The translations under genes were made by a program, and so were the position numbers. Positions 1 through 6,442 of a stretch of DNA of 19,156 bases are shown here, one piece after another. The notes beneath the pieces were generated by a model. That model did not search any database and was not told the DNA's origin. It saw nothing but the letters and a program-made list of their open reading frames with translations. Every line of letters begins with the position of its first letter. Position 1 is the first letter of the stretch. The stretch covers positions 1 through 19,156 of the forward strand of contig JAUVEQ010000011.1 in assembly GCA_030594725.1 (NCBI GenBank), read 5' to 3'. This DNA comes from Methanobacteriota archaeon. Its GTDB lineage: Archaea > Thermoplasmatota > DTKX01 > GCA-020343715.

Positions 1-1
1 C

Positions 2-634
2 AAGGCCCGGGCGGCCAAGTGGCTGGGCAGTCCCTGGGGCCCCGTCCGGACCGTCATCGATATCGGCGGCCAGGACAGCAAGGTCATCCGGCTGGACGAG
101 GCGGGGGACATGGACACCTTCCTCATGAACACCAAATGCGCCGCGGGAACCGGTCGGTTCCTCGAGCAGATGGCCAAGGTCCTCGGGGTCCCCCTGGAGG
201 AGCTGGGCGAGATAGGCGAGGGTGCCGAGCATCCCGTGGAGCTGTCCAGCACCTGCATCGTCATGGCCGAGTCCGAGGTGATATCCCTCATCGCCCAGAG
301 GAGGCCCGTCAAGGACATCGTCGCGGGCATCCATCGGTCGGTGGCCGAGCGGGTGGGCAACATGGTCAAGCAGATCGGTGTCGAGGAGGTGGTCTTCTTC
401 GACGGCGGCCCGGCCCGGAACGTGGGCGTCAAGAAGGCCCTGGAGGAGTTCCTTGGCGCCGAGCTCTACGTGCCCAAGAACCCCCAGGTGAGCGCGGCCA
501 TCGGGGCCGCTATCGTCGCCCGGGACATCATCCGGGAGGGCAAGTTGCCCGACGGCAAGCCCCTGGAGGGCATCGAGGTGGAGAGCCCCATGGACCAGAT
601 GGAGGGGCCTGCGGCCGGAGGTGGCGGCCAGTGA
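2..634 (+). CDS. BcrA/BcrD/HgdC-type ATPase, C-terminal part (5' cut by window edge)
   Basis: This is the C-terminal 210 residues of an ASKHA-fold ATPase of the 2-hydroxyacyl-CoA dehydratase activator / benzoyl-CoA reductase ATPase family. The reading frame runs in from the window edge, so the true start lies upstream. Visible family motifs are DIGGQDSKVI, the first cluster cysteine in NTKCAAGTGRFLE, the second in SSTCIVMAESEV, and the nucleotide-binding FFDGGPARN. In the family the two cysteines of each subunit jointly hold one [4Fe-4S] cluster across a dimer, and ATP hydrolysis drives low-potential electron transfer. A tail of about 30 residues follows the usual AAIVARD end. The stop overlaps the GTG of the next gene, a second activase, so they may form a heterodimer as in BcrA/BcrD. 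The substrate enzyme is off-window, so the pathway is not determined. Confidence 0.9.
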   Translation, partial: KARAAKWLGSPWGPVRTVIDIGGQDSKVIRLDEAGDMDTFLMNTKCAAGTGRFLEQMAKVLGVPLEELGEIGEGAEHPVELSSTCIVMAESEVISLIAQRRPVKDIVAGIHRSVAERVGNMVKQIGVEEVVFFDGGPARNVGVKKALEEFLGAELYVPKNPQVSAAIGAAIVARDIIREGKLPDGKPLEGIEVESPMDQMEGPAAGGGGQ

Positions 635-1434
635 CCGTGACCGCCGGGGTCGACATGGGCTCCACCGCCACCAAGGCCCTTGTCCTGGTGGACGGCAGGA
701 TCGCGGGCTCCACCGCCCGCATCACCGGAGCCGACCCCGAGCGCGCGGGCGAGATGGCCCTCAAGGAGTCCCTGGACCAGGCCGGCCTCCAGCTGGAGGA
801 CGTCGAGTACATCGTGGCCACGGGCTACGGACGGCGGGCCCTGGAGCTGGCCGACGAGTCGGTCAACGAGATCAACGCCAACGCCCGGGGAGCGGCATGG
901 TTGGGCTCCTCCGAGGGCACCGTCAGGACCATCATCGACATCGGTGGTCAGGACAGCAAGGTCATCGCCCTCGATGAGGACGGCGTCATCGCCGATTTTG
1001 TCATGAACGACAAGTGCGCCGCGGGCACTGGCAAGTTCCTCGAGGTCATCGCGGACCTGCTGGAGATACCCATCGAGGACCTGGGGGACATCGCCCTCGG
1101 GTCCACCAAGCCCGTCAACATCAATTCGACCTGCGTGGTCTTCGCCCAGTCCGAGGTGGTCTCCCTCATCGCACGCAAGGAGGCCCCCGCCGACATACTC
1201 GCCGGCATCCACAGGTCCATAGCCAGCCGGGTCACCACCATGGCCCGCAGGGTGGGCATGGACCGGGTCGTGGTCTTCGACGGCGGTCCGGCCAAGAACA
1301 AGGGCCTTCTGGCGGCCATCGAGGCGGAGCTGGGCCACCCCGTGGTGGTGCCCAGGCATCCCCAGGTCGTGGTGGCGTTGGGAGCGGCCCTGATAGCGGC
1401 GGACATGCTCACGGGCGACGGGGGTGGGGCCTGA
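631..1434 (+). CDS. BcrD/HgdC-type ATPase (acyl-CoA dehydratase activator or benzoyl-CoA reductase subunit)
   Basis: This complete 267-aa activase is close to the usual HgdC/BcrD size. It has the phosphate-1 motif DMGSTATKA (8-16), DIGGQDSKVI (103-112), cluster cysteines C129 (NDKCAAGTGKFLE) and C168 (NSTCVVFAQSEV), and FDGGPAKN (217-223). The expected role is ATP-dependent electron injection into a 2-hydroxyacyl-CoA dehydratase or a class I benzoyl-CoA reductase. I chose the GTG at 631 because GGAGGTGG at 617-624 sits six bases upstream and the protein then begins exactly at the nucleotide-binding strand. Its start overlaps the previous stop (GTGA), and its stop overlaps the next ATG by one base, so the three genes are translationally coupled. 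Two different activases in tandem favour a BcrA/D-like heterodimer, but the partner subunits are not visible. Confidence 0.9.
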   Translation: MTVTAGVDMGSTATKALVLVDGRIAGSTARITGADPERAGEMALKESLDQAGLQLEDVEYIVATGYGRRALELADESVNEINANARGAAWLGSSEGTVRTIIDIGGQDSKVIALDEDGVIADFVMNDKCAAGTGKFLEVIADLLEIPIEDLGDIALGSTKPVNINSTCVVFAQSEVVSLIARKEAPADILAGIHRSIASRVTTMARRVGMDRVVVFDGGPAKNKGLLAAIEAELGHPVVVPRHPQVVVALGAALIAADMLTGDGGGA

Positions 1435-2150
1435 TGGACTTCAATCCGGCGTCGCCCGTCATGAGCGCCCTCATCATCGGCATCATCTACGGCGCCACCT
1501 TCTGCACCCTCACGTGCTCGCCCTTCATCGCCAGTTACATCATCGGGACCGACCGGGGCACACGGAGGGGCATGTGGCTCTCCATCATCTTCAACGGGGG
1601 CCGGGTGATGACCTACGCAATGCTGGGCCTGGTGGTGGGTCTGGCAGGTGGCAAGTTCCTGGTGGAGGGCGCATACGCCATGTGGGGTGCCCTCGTCTTC
1701 GGTGCGGCCGTGGCGGTCATCGGCCTCTGGATCGCGGTACGGAGGAGGTCGCCTGCCGCTGGATGTGGCTGCAGCCCGGATGCATCATTTTTCGATCGCA
1801 TGAGGTACCGGCTCGTCCCCAAGGAGGGGAACGGAGGCGAGCTCTCGGCCGTGGGGATGGGACTGCTCATCGGCCTGATCCCCTGCCCTCCCCTCATTGC
1901 CCTGCTGGTCTTCTCCGCAGCCATCGGCTCGGCCACAATGGGTCTCGTCCTCGGCCTGGTGTTCGGCCTCGGGACCCTCATCAGCCCCCTTATCATCGTG
2001 GCTGGCGCCGCGGGATGGTTCTCGGACAGGGTGGCGAGGGACGCGCCCCTCATGACCTCCGGGATCCGGAGGGTGGGCGGGCTGATGCTCGTGCTGCTCG
2101 GGTCATGGACCATCTACAATGCCGTCACGGCGGGATGGATCACCTTCTGA
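1434..2150 (+). CDS. CcdA/UreH-like membrane protein (putative thiol/electron transfer)
   Basis: This 238-aa integral membrane protein has about six TM segments (roughly 10-30, 52-73, 80-101, 138-160, 163-193, 212-233). It resembles the CcdA/DsbD membrane domain and the 'sulfite exporter TauE/SafE, UreH-like' proteins. C24 and C28 lie in TM1 (TFCTLTCSPF), and C151 lies at the matching place in the second half (IPCPPL), next to prolines as in DsbD-type thiol carriers. A soluble loop carries CGC (C111, C113). A role in moving reducing equivalents or metal ions across the membrane is plausible but unproven. The ATG shares one base with the activase stop, so translation is coupled. A longer paralogue lies at 3011-3907. 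Confidence 0.65.
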   Translation: MDFNPASPVMSALIIGIIYGATFCTLTCSPFIASYIIGTDRGTRRGMWLSIIFNGGRVMTYAMLGLVVGLAGGKFLVEGAYAMWGALVFGAAVAVIGLWIAVRRRSPAAGCGCSPDASFFDRMRYRLVPKEGNGGELSAVGMGLLIGLIPCPPLIALLVFSAAIGSATMGLVLGLVFGLGTLISPLIIVAGAAGWFSDRVARDAPLMTSGIRRVGGLMLVLLGSWTIYNAVTAGWITF

Positions 2151-2166
2151 GGGACCGGCCTACGGT

Positions 2167-2838
2167 CTAACCGGGTGGCCCAGCCTGTGCCGGCACCACC
2201 GCGAACACCCGTTTCCATTCCAGGGCGCAGCTGTTGCACTTGAGGGTCCACAGCTGGGCGCCCGTCGGCTCCCCCGTCCGGGTGCCCTTGATGTGGCCGC
2301 CGCACTTGGGACAGGGTTTCACGTCCAGGTAGTAGTAGGCCTCCGGTAGCGACCAGAACTTGAGGATGTGCTTCCTGTCCTCGCCTCCGCGGAACCCGGT
2401 GGGTCGGCTCAGGGCCTTCATGCACGCCCGTTCGTCCAGGGAATACAGCAGGTGGGCGTGGACTATGTTCCGGGCCGATGGGAACAGGTTGGACAGGCCG
2501 GGCGTCCTGTCCGCCAGCTCCTCACGTTGGAGGGCGCCCTTCAGGCGGGGTATGCAGTCGTCGTACTGTCCGTCGCGGGTCATGTTGATGGCCTCGGCCA
2601 GATAGGGGGCCATCTTGCCCACCGAGGCCTTCTGGGTGGTCACTATCTTACGGGCCTCATCCTCCTTCTTGGCCATGCGTAACATCTTGACCTGGAAGGA
2701 CATGAGGGCGACCCGCTGGTCCGGTTCCAGGTCCTCCCCGAACAGCTTCGCCATCCCCGCCGACGCCGCGTTCAACTTACCTGCCTCGAGCTGCTTGTGC
2801 AGCTTGAGGACCCTTTTTTGATACTTACTTGATTCCAT
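2167..2838 (-). CDS. Conserved-looking zinc-ribbon protein of unknown function
   Basis: I do not recognise this 223-aa soluble protein. Residues 1-170 are mainly amphipathic helices rich in Lys, Glu and Leu, of a TPR-like kind, which suggests a scaffold or adaptor. A C-terminal zinc ribbon follows, CPKCGGH (C176, C179) and CNSCALEW (C201, C204), with 21 residues between the two knuckles. The start is the ATG at 2838, preceded by a G-rich Shine-Dalgarno stretch about five bases upstream. The gene converges on the 1434-2150 gene with 16 bases between stops, and diverges from 3011-3907 across a 172-bp promoter region. There is no TM segment or signal peptide, so it is probably cytoplasmic. Confidence 0.7.
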   Translation of the reverse strand: MESSKYQKRVLKLHKQLEAGKLNAASAGMAKLFGEDLEPDQRVALMSFQVKMLRMAKKEDEARKIVTTQKASVGKMAPYLAEAINMTRDGQYDDCIPRLKGALQREELADRTPGLSNLFPSARNIVHAHLLYSLDERACMKALSRPTGFRGGEDRKHILKFWSLPEAYYYLDVKPCPKCGGHIKGTRTGEPTGAQLWTLKCNSCALEWKRVFAVVPAQAGPPG

Positions 2839-2885
2839 CGGACCATCCCCCTCGGTCGCCAGGCGTAATGTATGTGATGCGGTAC

Positions 2886-2893
2886 CATAAAAG
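2886..2893 (-). promoter_or_regulatory. Candidate TATA box for the zinc-ribbon gene
   Basis: On the minus strand this reads TTTTATGG inside TCTTTTATGG, about 50 bases upstream of the ATG at 2838. That leaves room for initiation near 2862 and a leader of about 25 bases carrying the G-rich ribosome site. It is assigned by eye only. Confidence 0.4.
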
Positions 2894-2968
2894 AATTACG
2901 TCTGTGGAAGGAAGTAGATGGATACGGCGATCGGCGATCCGTTCTGGGATGACCCTACGACGGGGCAT

Positions 2969-2978
2969 CATACAAAAC
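2969..2978 (+). promoter_or_regulatory. Candidate TATA box for the second CcdA/UreH-like gene
   Basis: CATACAAAAC lies about 35 bases before the ATG at 3011. Initiation about 25 bases downstream would leave a very short leader, which agrees with the absence of a Shine-Dalgarno sequence before that start. Confidence 0.35.
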
Positions 2979-3010
2979 CTTCATCTACGGCCGCGCCTTA
3001 ACGGTCCTGG

Positions 3011-3907
3011 ATGACCGACTGGGCGCTGGTAGCCGTACTGGCCTCTCTCTTCTTCTGGGGCCTCATCAGGGGCACGACGGTGTGCCTGTCCATATGCGTC
3101 CCCGGTCTGCTCCCGTACCTGGCGGAGAAGCCAAGGGGAGCCTGGGGCGGTGCCAAGTTCGGCCTGCTGCTCTGCCTTCCAAGGCTGGTCATATTCACCG
3201 TCATCGGCTTCATATGGGGCGCCGTGAGCTATGCCATATTCTCCTCGGCGGCATTCGAGGACGCGGCGATCTGGATGTACGTCGTCGGCTACATGGTCCT
3301 AGGGGCCATCATCGTGGTCATGGGCCTCGGGATGTTCGTGAAGGCCGCGAAGGCAAAGGACGAGCTGCGGAAGGAGCGAGAGAGGGCGATGGAGGGGACA
3401 CCCTCCGGCCAGAGCGCTGTGGGCGGGACACCGGCGAGCCTGGCCCAGGCTAGAGCGGCGGAAGATTGCGAGGGACCCTCCAGCGAACGGGCCCACAAGG
3501 CCTCCAGGTCTATCACCAACATGTTGCTCCGCTTCGTTCCAGCGAGCAGTCGCGGGGAGCGGACCTTCGTGCTGGTCTGGGGGTCCATCCTAGGGTTCAC
3601 CTGCATGCTCGAGGTGAGCATCCTGGAGATCGCCATCCTGGGGGGCGCCGCGGCCAATCTGGCCGAGGGGACCCTCAACGCGGCCCTCCTGGGGGGTCTT
3701 GCCATGTTCCTCTTCGCCCTGGGAGCCACCATCCCCATGGTGATGGCCTCGGCGGGCTTCGCCGCCTACATCGACCGGGTGGAGACCCAGGACAAGATGA
3801 TATCCATCCGGGTCACCGGTTCCCTCGTGATGGTGCTCATCGGGGGAATGCTGTTCATCCGCTACCTCTTCCTGCTCCTTGCACTCCTCCAAGAGGGAGA
3901 GGTCTAA
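3011..3907 (+). CDS. Second CcdA/UreH-like membrane protein with long charged loop
   Basis: This 298-aa membrane protein has the same plan as the 1434-2150 product. C25 and C29 lie in TM1 (TTVCLSICVP, followed by a Pro), and the second half has a matching cysteine, C199 (GFTCMLE). About six TM segments fall at roughly 4-24, 50-78, 86-112, 188-212, 222-250 and 265-292. Between the halves a hydrophilic, Ala/Glu/Arg-rich loop (about 113-180) replaces the short CGC loop of its paralogue. The likely role is redox or metal handling at the membrane, in the CcdA/DsbD style, but the substrate is unknown. It is transcribed alone and followed by a T-rich terminator. Its position just before the Fe-S operon suggests maturation of exported Fe-S or thiol proteins; that is inference. 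Confidence 0.6.
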   Translation: MTDWALVAVLASLFFWGLIRGTTVCLSICVPGLLPYLAEKPRGAWGGAKFGLLLCLPRLVIFTVIGFIWGAVSYAIFSSAAFEDAAIWMYVVGYMVLGAIIVVMGLGMFVKAAKAKDELRKERERAMEGTPSGQSAVGGTPASLAQARAAEDCEGPSSERAHKASRSITNMLLRFVPASSRGERTFVLVWGSILGFTCMLEVSILEIAILGGAAANLAEGTLNAALLGGLAMFLFALGATIPMVMASAGFAAYIDRVETQDKMISIRVTGSLVMVLIGGMLFIRYLFLLLALLQEGEV

Positions 3908-3945
3908 CGACGGCCGCGGGACGGACCTAGCGGCGGTTCTTACCC

Positions 3946-3951
3946 TTTTTT
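3946..3951 (+). terminator. T-run terminator
   Basis: Six T residues within CCCTTTTTTCCCC begin about 40 bases after the stop at 3907. A second short T-run (TTTT) follows at 3981-3984. Oligo-T tracts are the usual archaeal termination signal, and these sit between one gene and the next promoter. Confidence 0.5.
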
Positions 3952-3993
3952 CCCCGCTGTTCCTAGGTGCTCCCTAACACTTTTACCGGGGGG

Positions 3994-4001
3994 TATAAAA
4001 A
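3994..4001 (+). promoter_or_regulatory. Strong TATA box of the Fe-S operon
   Basis: TATAAAAA is preceded by a G-rich stretch (CCGGGGGG) that is not a canonical purine BRE. It is the best archaeal promoter in the window. Initiation is predicted near 4020-4027, giving a leader of about 90 bases to the chosen ATG at 4115. No other convincing promoter is seen before 12364, so it probably drives the whole 4115-12363 operon. Confidence 0.7.
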
Positions 4002-4114
4002 GGACATGCCAGACATGGTCTGGCCGATAGCCTTTTCGGGGGTCCCCGGGCATAACCTATATGACCCCCTATGAGGATGCCCCGGTAACAGGTCGTGAAT
4101 TCGGTGGTGGTCAG

Positions 4115-4711
4115 ATGGTAAAGGACCCCAATCCTGAGATCAGAAGACGAGAGTTCATGTCGGGAGGTTGGAAGGTCTTCAACGTGGCGGCCTTCCTCAC
4201 CCTGGGCGGTTTCCTTGGCGGTCTTTCGATATCGTCCGCCATATCGGGGTACCCCTCCGCGATGTACTGCTACGAGTGCCGGCGATGCGCCACGAACTGC
4301 CCCTACGGTTGGGACCCATCTGGATTCCTCATAGCAGCCAGGGCCAACGAGCCGGATGTGAAGATGATCTCTCGGGTGAGGATCGAGAACTACAACCGTG
4401 CCATAGGCGATTTTCAGTCCGACAGGTTCCTGACCATCGACCGCCTGAACGAGATGGACCCCCTCATGAAGGTGGTGATCCGGTTAAGGAAGGACAAGGA
4501 GTCCGACAGGTACATCACCCTCCGCGTGAAGGACGCCGTGGGGGTGTACACCGACAAGGACCTCTACAGCATCGAGGAGATGAAGGCCAAGGACGCGGCC
4601 TACCTCTGTCCCCTCTGCGGTCATTGCGAGCCTACATGCCCGGTGGACCTGCCCGTCAGGGTGTACATACGGGACCTCAAGGTCAACAGCGAGTTCGGGG
4701 AGGGGAAGTAG
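4115..4711 (+). CDS. Tat-type, membrane-anchored HdrC-like di-[4Fe-4S] protein
   Basis: From the ATG at 4115 the product has 198 residues. The N-terminus has RRREFM (9-14), a twin-arginine-like motif, followed by a hydrophobic stretch at about 23-43. Two ferredoxin motifs follow, C52-C55-C58-C62 (CYECRRCATNCP) and C165-C168-C171-C175 (CPLCGHCEPTCP). They are separated by about 100 residues, as in HdrC-type electron carriers. I chose 4115 because GGTGGTGG at 4103-4110 precedes it by four bases and the Tat motif then sits at the very N-terminus. An in-frame ATG at 4061 would add 18 residues and has no ribosome site. It is the first gene of the operon, and its stop touches the next start. If exported, it would carry electrons on the outer face. 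Confidence 0.8.
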   Translation: MVKDPNPEIRRREFMSGGWKVFNVAAFLTLGGFLGGLSISSAISGYPSAMYCYECRRCATNCPYGWDPSGFLIAARANEPDVKMISRVRIENYNRAIGDFQSDRFLTIDRLNEMDPLMKVVIRLRKDKESDRYITLRVKDAVGVYTDKDLYSIEEMKAKDAAYLCPLCGHCEPTCPVDLPVRVYIRDLKVNSEFGEGK

Positions 4712-5419
4712 ATGGCCGACGAGGACAAGAGGAGGTTCATCAAGCACCTCGGGCTCATCGGCGCTGCCGGGTTCGTCGGTCTGGCGATAGCAAGGGGCGC
4801 AAGTCCCGCCCAGGCGGACGTACTGACGGGGCTGCAGGACGCGGAGCAGGAGCGGGGCTACAGGAAGGTCTGGGCCACCAAGCGTGACGAGGAGAACGCC
4901 TACGGCATCCCCTACATCGAGTACTTCGACGAGGCCGAGAGGCTTGGCATCTGGTACTGCACCACCTGTGGCTACATCTACGATGTCACCGATGGCAGGA
5001 AGCAAAGGTTCGACGAACTGCCCGACGACTGGATCTGTCCGAACCCCGGCTGCGAGGGTACGACCAAGTCCGATTTCGTGAACATCGGTATAGGATACCA
5101 GAGCGGAGGTCAGCCCCTCATCAACGAGGTGGCGTGCGCCTTCCACTTCGACAACGACGGAGATGGCAACTACGAGAAGTCCGAAGAGGGCGTCCACTGC
5201 TCGATGCCCTGCCGCACCATCTGCCCGGTGGATGCCATCGAGAAGGGCGCCTTCAGCACCATCGAGGGAGAGGACGACAAGCCCAAGAAGGGTCCGATAG
5301 TGGCCTTCGACACCTGCATCGGCTGCGGACGATGCCATCACATCTGCGGTTACAACACGATCGAATGGGTCATCCAGGCGTACAAGGGTGACAACGCCGT
5401 GATCTTCGGAGGTGACTGA
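4712..5419 (+). CDS. Tat-exported rubredoxin-ferredoxin fusion with EF-hand-like loop
   Basis: This 235-aa protein starts with a Tat-type signal (KRRFIK at 6-11, hydrophobic core 12-27, AxA-like cleavage site after SPAQA at 35). A rubredoxin-like domain follows, WYCTTCGYIYD (C83, C86), then LPDDWICPNPGC (C109, C114), where the second knuckle is CxxxxC rather than the usual CxxC. The C-terminal half is a ferredoxin. One cluster is C202-C205-C208-C212 (CIGCGRCHHIC). The other is probably C142 with C163, C167 and C171 (CSMPCRTICP). The C142-C163 gap holds DNDGDGNYEKSE (147-158), which matches a calcium-binding EF-hand loop. The role is electron transfer, probably outside the membrane. It starts directly after the preceding stop. 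Domain identities are clear; partners are not known. Confidence 0.82.
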   Translation: MADEDKRRFIKHLGLIGAAGFVGLAIARGASPAQADVLTGLQDAEQERGYRKVWATKRDEENAYGIPYIEYFDEAERLGIWYCTTCGYIYDVTDGRKQRFDELPDDWICPNPGCEGTTKSDFVNIGIGYQSGGQPLINEVACAFHFDNDGDGNYEKSEEGVHCSMPCRTICPVDAIEKGAFSTIEGEDDKPKKGPIVAFDTCIGCGRCHHICGYNTIEWVIQAYKGDNAVIFGGD

Positions 5420-5421
5420 AG

Positions 5422-5892
5422 ATGCCCATCACCAGGCGTGACTTCATGAAGGTAGGTGCGGCCGCGGGCGCTGCCGCCCTCCTTGGCTGGTTCATAAGCC
5501 GTGGGAACCACGAGACCATCGGACCAAGGCAGATACCGGGCTCCGGCGTCGTCGGCCACTTCGACACGGAGACCGTCAACAAGATAGACGTGGATGCCTA
5601 CCTGGCGGCCTGCTCCCGATGCGGCGTTTGCATCGCGGAGTGCCCGTTCAGGGCGATCAAGTCCGTGGGATGGCAGTTGCCACAGCTCACCGACGACACC
5701 AGGTCCAAGTGCCCCGGGTTCGACGTTTGCGGGGTGTGCTACGCGGTGTGTCCCACCTCGGCCCTGTCCCAGGCCTTCGTGCCACTGACCGACATGGGCT
5801 TCAAGTCCGGGGTCGAGAAGGCCCCGTGGTGGGAGGGCAAGACGGTCAACAAGGACCTCATCACCAGGCCCGAGACTGAGGAGGGGATCTGA
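5422..5892 (+). CDS. Tat-type NapG/MauM-like ferredoxin
   Basis: This 156-aa protein has a textbook Tat motif, TRRDFMK (4-10), and a hydrophobic segment (11-25) without a clear AxA site, so it may stay anchored. Two [4Fe-4S] motifs follow: C64-C67-C70-C74 (CSRCGVCIAECP) and C97, C103, C106, C110 (CPGFDVCGVCYAVCP). The layout resembles NapG/MauM ferredoxins, which usually work with a NapH-type membrane partner, and one is encoded at the end of this operon. GGAGGTGA at the end of the previous gene serves as ribosome site, six bases from the ATG. The role is inferred: passing electrons between the other exported Fe-S proteins and the NapH-like membrane subunit. Confidence 0.82.
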   Translation: MPITRRDFMKVGAAAGAAALLGWFISRGNHETIGPRQIPGSGVVGHFDTETVNKIDVDAYLAACSRCGVCIAECPFRAIKSVGWQLPQLTDDTRSKCPGFDVCGVCYAVCPTSALSQAFVPLTDMGFKSGVEKAPWWEGKTVNKDLITRPETEEGI

Positions 5893-6441
5893 ATGGCCCT
5901 CGAGTTCTTCAACTCGATCAACGTCTACGCCGCTGTCAGCTTCATCGTGGCCTTCGTACCCATCATCATCATGCTCTGGGCGTCCAAGCGGGGCTTCGAC
6001 AGCTCGATCCTCTGCATGGACTGCCAGCAGTGCGTGGCCGATTGCCCTGTGCGTTCGGTGCTCAAGGACGCATACATGGGCCCCAAGGGCATCCAGGTGT
6101 ACGCCCGCGTGGGCCACAACGAGAAGGCGGCCGAGCTCATGCTCTTCAGCTGCACCTCCTGCATGGCCTGCGTGAACGCCTGCCCCCGTGGCCTCAACGT
6201 CAAGCACGACATGGACCACTTCCGGGCCATCCTCGCCTCGGTCAACCTGGGCCAGATGGCCGCCCACAAGCACCTCATCCACATGGTGGACAACTTCAAC
6301 AACACCCTTGACGAGGTGCCGCTCAAGAAGCCCAACATCCACGACCAGAAGAAGAACATCAAGAAGATGCTGGACGGTTACGGCAAGATAGTCGGGTCCC
6401 AGATCGGCAAGGAAGGCGACAAGCCCAAGGGGGTGGCGTGA
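5893..6441 (+). CDS. HdrC-like di-[4Fe-4S] protein with one N-terminal TM helix
   Basis: This 182-aa protein has one N-terminal TM helix (about 10-30) followed at once by positively charged SKRG, which predicts that the rest is cytoplasmic. Two ferredoxin motifs follow: C41-C44-C47-C51 (CMDCQQCVADCP) and C87-C90-C93-C97 (CTSCMACVNACP). The arrangement matches HdrC subunits, and the next gene encodes an HdrB-like protein, so they probably form an HdrBC-type module held at the membrane. Unlike the three preceding proteins it lacks a twin-arginine motif. The Lys-rich C-terminus after residue 140 may be a docking tail. The start directly follows the previous stop. Confidence 0.82.
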   Translation: MALEFFNSINVYAAVSFIVAFVPIIIMLWASKRGFDSSILCMDCQQCVADCPVRSVLKDAYMGPKGIQVYARVGHNEKAAELMLFSCTSCMACVNACPRGLNVKHDMDHFRAILASVNLGQMAAHKHLIHMVDNFNNTLDEVPLKKPNIHDQKKNIKKMLDGYGKIVGSQIGKEGDKPKGVA

Positions 6442-6442
6442 G

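Noticed and set aside
54..967. Near-identical DNA (GGACAGCAAGGTCATC) at 72-87 and 952-967
   Set aside because: It is the conserved GGQDSKVI coding segment of the two activases, explained by paralogy and shared codon use rather than a mobile or regulatory repeat.
4061..4114. Earlier ATG for the first operon gene
   Set aside because: No ribosome site before 4061, and the 18 added residues would bury the twin-arginine motif; 4115 has GGTGGTGG four bases upstream.
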